From positions 124,001-188,000 of the forward strand of contig NZ_JAKGSI010000003.1 of the NCBI RefSeq assembly GCF_021568315.1: DNA of 64,000 nt. Direction: 5' to 3'. Below the pieces are notes generated by a model. That model was given only the letters and a program-made list of their open reading frames with translations. It ran no database searches and was not told the origin of the DNA. Below are positions 62,965-64,000 of the stretch, piece by piece (position 1 is the stretch's first letter; each line of letters begins with the position of its first letter). A program made the translations under genes and the position numbers. The DNA is from Corynebacterium uropygiale (GTDB lineage: Bacteria > Actinomycetota > Actinomycetes > Mycobacteriales > Mycobacteriaceae).

Positions 62965-63894
62965 GTGGAGACTTCCCCTGACCTGCGAGGACTGCGTGTC
63001 CTTGCCGTCCACGCCCACCCCGATGATGAGTCCATCACCATGGGCGGAACCCTCCATGCCCTCGGGCAGGCGGGCGCGGAGGTGACCGTCGTGACGTGCA
63101 CCCTCGGGGAGCAGGGCGAGGTGATCGGTGAGACCTTCCAGCAGCTCATTGCCGATGAGGCCGACCAGCTCGGCGGCTTTCGGATCGGTGAGCTGGCCCA
63201 GGCTCTCGCGGAGCTCGGCGTGAGTGGCCGTTTCCTGGGCGGCGCCGGCCGCTGGCGGGATTCTGGGATGGCGGGGGATCCCGCGCACTCGCACCCGCGC
63301 GCCTTCGTCTCCTCCGGGGAGGAGGGCGTGGACGCGCTCGCGGACACGATGGCCGAGCTGCGTCCGCACCTCGTCCTCACCTACGGCCCCGAGGGCGGCT
63401 ACGGCCACCCGGATCACATCCGCGCCCACGAGATCACCCTGGCCGCGGTGCGCCGCCTCCGCGAGTCCGGAACCTGGGATGTCCAGCGGATTCTGTTCTC
63501 CTATGTGGACGAGGCCGCCCAGGATGCCGGGCTCGCCGCCATCGGCCAGGTCCCGGAGGGCTGGCGCCACGCCGAGCCGGGGGAGCTCCCTTCGGCGATC
63601 GGCATGGAGGTGCGCGTCCCGCTCAGCGCGGAGAGCTTCGGCGCGAAGGTGCGCGCCATGAAGGCCCACGCCACGCAGATTTGGGTGGCTGATGGCGATC
63701 TCTCGCTCACGAATCCTCACCGCGCGGTGGCCGTCGTGAATAACGACGACGCCTGCCCGGCGGTGTGGGCCCTCTCCAACCTCATTGCCCAGCCGATCCT
63801 CGACCATGAGGACTTCCGCCTCGGCGGCGGAGCCCCGCTCCCGGAGGGGGCGCACCTGCCGTGGGATGGCCTGGAGTGGGCGCATGAACGCTAA
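62965..63894 (+). CDS. mshB: N-acetyl-1-D-myo-inositol-2-amino-2-deoxy-alpha-D-glucopyranoside deacetylase MshB
   Basis: A 309-aa zinc deacetylase of mycothiol synthesis. HAHPDDESITMGG (about residues 14-26) and GYGHPDHIRAHE supply the three zinc ligands; EGGYGHPDH distinguishes it from Mca. It makes GlcN-Ins, the acceptor for cysteine. The start is GTG 62965, five bases after lpqW. It overlaps the last gene by 11 bases. Confidence 0.95.
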   Translation: METSPDLRGLRVLAVHAHPDDESITMGGTLHALGQAGAEVTVVTCTLGEQGEVIGETFQQLIADEADQLGGFRIGELAQALAELGVSGRFLGGAGRWRDSGMAGDPAHSHPRAFVSSGEEGVDALADTMAELRPHLVLTYGPEGGYGHPDHIRAHEITLAAVRRLRESGTWDVQRILFSYVDEAAQDAGLAAIGQVPEGWRHAEPGELPSAIGMEVRVPLSAESFGAKVRAMKAHATQIWVADGDLSLTNPHRAVAVVNNDDACPAVWALSNLIAQPILDHEDFRLGGGAPLPEGAHLPWDGLEWAHER

Positions 63895-64000
63895 GTCTGA
63901 GCAGGCGGAGGACGCGGGCCGGCCCTATTCGCGCGGGGAGGTCGCGGTGGCCATGATGTGGCTGTGCGCGGGCTCCCTTATCTCGCTGTTTATCGAGTGC
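63884..64000 (+). CDS. Membrane protein, 5' part
   Basis: The first 39 codons of a gene cut by the window edge. After about 17 hydrophilic residues comes a hydrophobic segment (VAVAMMWLCAGSLISLFIE). ATG 63884 lies inside the mshB end. Position matches the small membrane protein after mshB in mycobacteria (Rv1171-like). No function known. Confidence 0.65.
   Translation, partial: MNAKSEQAEDAGRPYSRGEVAVAMMWLCAGSLISLFIEC

Overview
The window is GC-rich, gene-dense actinobacterial chromosome, most likely from Corynebacterium or a close mycolic-acid relative. The evidence is two mycothiol enzymes (Mca and MshB), an LpqW-type lipoprotein, GuaB1, an LGFP lipoprotein and many leaderless-looking starts. 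Gene order also matches, from memory, the Mycobacterium tuberculosis neighbourhoods Rv1024-Rv1026, Rv1080c-Rv1111 and Rv1165-Rv1171. I support about 58 protein genes, two tRNA genes, two gene remnants and a set of terminators and candidate promoters or operators. I saw no phage, no CRISPR array and no classical IS transposase.

Layout. 1-3.6 kb: end of an FtsB-like gene, DUF501, ppx, a tRNA-Leu(UAA) with a short variable arm, a Bax-inhibitor-like membrane protein and a lipoprotein. 3.6-13.6 kb: greA, DUF4307, mca, a small membrane protein, Z-prenyl synthase, flavodoxin-like protein, coaA, glyA, a GH13 glycosidase, a DUF5997/LysR-effector-domain pair, an LGFP lipoprotein and a GNAT enzyme. 13.7-19.8 kb: a TetR-controlled DHA2 efflux pump, then the 5-oxoprolinase set pxpA-pxpB-pxpC with an Nramp-type transporter. 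19.8-29.7 kb: fumC, glpX, DUF4245, xseB-xseA, ispH, DUF6542, an AI-2E-type permease and ychF.

29.8-32.1 kb is the most unusual stretch. A Schlafen/AlbA_2 plus winged-helix gene is followed by two tandem, internally deleted copies of itself. Each copy keeps the promoter-overlapping inverted repeat and the C-terminal winged helix, and the array is bounded by short inverted repeats.

32.1-37.2 kb: an acetyltransferase, a BAAT-like hydrolase, DUF2871, an MFS permease, an unlisted 38-codon ORF and guaB1. 37.3-47.3 kb is a complete selenocysteine island: a three-subunit formate dehydrogenase whose catalytic gene has an in-frame UGA followed by a SECIS-like hairpin, then selD, tRNA-Sec(UCA), selA and selB. 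Together these decode the UGA and supply the selenium donor. 47.3-58.3 kb: a macrodomain protein, a tail-anchored protein, a lipoate ligase with its accessory domain at the N-terminus, DUF808, a complete opp peptide importer with fused OppDF, RNase HI and DUF402. 58.3-64 kb: a secreted protein, typA, lpqW, mshB and the start of a membrane protein.

The only intergenic stretches near or above 300 bases are 29718-30448 (terminator plus repeat array) and 51308-51605 (a hairpin and the presumed oppA promoter).
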